47,791 nt of DNA. Source: an uncultured Flavobacteriaceae bacterium. Lineage in GTDB: Bacteria; Bacteroidota; Bacteroidia; Flavobacteriales; Flavobacteriaceae. Under the pieces are notes generated by a model that did no database searches, was not told the DNA's origin, and saw only the letters and a list, made by a program, of their open reading frames with translations. Where the stretch lies: contig CANMXP010000029.1 of NCBI GenBank assembly GCA_947501845.1, forward strand, positions 1 through 47,791. Direction: 5' to 3'. The position numbers and the translations under genes were made by a program. The first letter of the stretch is position 1, and every line of letters starts with the position of its first letter. Shown here in pieces: positions 47,170 through 47,791 of this stretch.

Positions 47170-47791
47170 TTGAAAATTAATATCTCAATATTATCAGCTG
47201 CAATCTCATTACTTTTTTTTTCTTCTTGTAACACACAAAGTGAAGTTGTTTTAAAAAGTCCAAATAATCACTATGTGTATAATTTCAAAATTAATGAAGA
47301 AGCCAATACAACAACTTATACGCTTAAATACAAAGGAAAGGATATTATAGCACCATCAGGTTTAGGGTTTGGAATTGAAGGCGTTTCTATTGAGAAAGAT
47401 GTCAAGATAGAAGCCATAGAAAAGAAATCTGTTAGCACCACTTGGAAGCCTATTTACGGAGAAAAGAATGAATACCCAGATGTATATGAAGAAACATTGA
47501 TTTCCTTATCAGGGAGTAATACAATGTTTAATCTTAGAGTTAGAGCTTATAACGAAGGCGTAGCTTTTCGATATGAGTTTCCAAAAAACAAATCTAAAAA
47601 TCAAATTAATAAAGAGTTAACAGAGTTCTCATTACCTCATGATGCGCATGCATGGAAAGCTTCAAAAGCACAAAAACCAATTGTTAAAACACTAATTTCG
47701 AAAATTACAGAAACAATAGAAAGGCCTTTATTGGTAGAGCTATCAGACTCTTTATATGCAGCTATAGGAGAGGCTGGTTTAGTAGATTATT
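47170..47791 (+). CDS. GH97-family glycoside hydrolase (partial, runs off the window)
   Basis: Starting at TTG 47170 the frame stays open for 207 codons to the window edge. The start is a lipoprotein signal (SLLFFSSC, Cys20). No ATG gives a longer or comparable signal, so TTG is preferred. The first ~200 residues are the GH97 N-terminal beta-sandwich: SEVVLKSPNNHYVYNF, DIIAPSGLGFGIEG, YGEKNEYPDVYEE and LRVRAYNEGVAFRYEFP. GH97 members are exo-acting alpha-glucosidases or alpha-galactosidases; the catalytic barrel is outside the window, so retaining versus inverting type and the sugar cannot be told. It would trim imported oligosaccharides in the periplasm. Confidence 0.85.
   Translation, partial: MKINISILSAAISLLFFSSCNTQSEVVLKSPNNHYVYNFKINEEANTTTYTLKYKGKDIIAPSGLGFGIEGVSIEKDVKIEAIEKKSVSTTWKPIYGEKNEYPDVYEETLISLSGSNTMFNLRVRAYNEGVAFRYEFPKNKSKNQINKELTEFSLPHDAHAWKASKAQKPIVKTLISKITETIERPLLVELSDSLYAAIGEAGLVDY

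Noticed and set aside
1-47791. CRISPR array, tRNA, rRNA or insertion sequence
   Set aside because: No regularly spaced repeats, no cloverleaf-like or rRNA sequence and no intact transposase frame were seen on reading through the window.

Overview
The window looks like a chromosomal segment from a marine, alga-associated Flavobacteriaceae (Bacteroidota). The evidence is the low G+C, the SusC/SusD pair, the hybrid two-component regulator, a type IX secretion (T9SS) sorting tail, FG-GAP/ASPIC-UnbV repeats, a Lacal_2735-type mini-protein, and promoters of the Bacteroidota TTTG-N20-TAnnTTTG type. Genus cannot be read from the sequence.

Left part (1-9.4 kb): a Pif1-like helicase with HRDC and helix-turn-helix tail; a 1218-aa secreted HExxH metalloprotease whose C-terminus looks like an outer-membrane beta-barrel; a cysteine-free thioredoxin-fold protein beside it; a convergent beta-helix lipoprotein; a small XRE regulator; and an unknown 101-aa gene. 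At 9.6-13.7 kb lie two AT-rich genes: a PD-(D/E)XK nuclease/P-loop NTPase and a CoiA-like nuclease with a coiled-coil tail. They are a candidate defence pair.

Middle (13.8-23.9 kb): a tight minus-strand operon (SDR/DUF2867, TspO, Lacal_2735-type protein, SRPBCC protein, photolyase) that resembles a light or oxidative-stress operon. It has a strong palindromic candidate operator upstream. Divergently come a TetR gene, whose own promoter carries a perfect palindrome, a small membrane protein, and an ABC/HlyD/TolC export trio. The ABC subunit keeps Walker A but has lost nearly every other ATPase motif.

Right part (24.1 kb to the end): a polysaccharide utilization locus (PUL). It contains an HTCS sensor-regulator, SusC and SusD, a GH88-type unsaturated uronyl hydrolase, GH95, two paralogous beta-helix proteins (candidate lyases), a 1328-aa FG-GAP/UnbV-vanadium haloperoxidase fusion with T9SS tail, an S1 sulfatase, and the start of a GH97 enzyme cut by the window edge. 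Together these suggest a sulfated, uronate-containing, L-fucose- or L-galactose-decorated algal polysaccharide. The likely route is a lyase-type cut outside the cell, uptake through SusCD, then GH88, GH95, GH97 and sulfatase trimming in the periplasm. Substrate and halide use are inferences.

Most promising for novelty: the haloperoxidase fusion set between paired beta-helix candidate lyases in a PUL; the nuclease-NTPase plus CoiA-like pair; the degenerate ABC exporter; the HTCS with an altered ATP-binding box; and the protease-barrel fusion.
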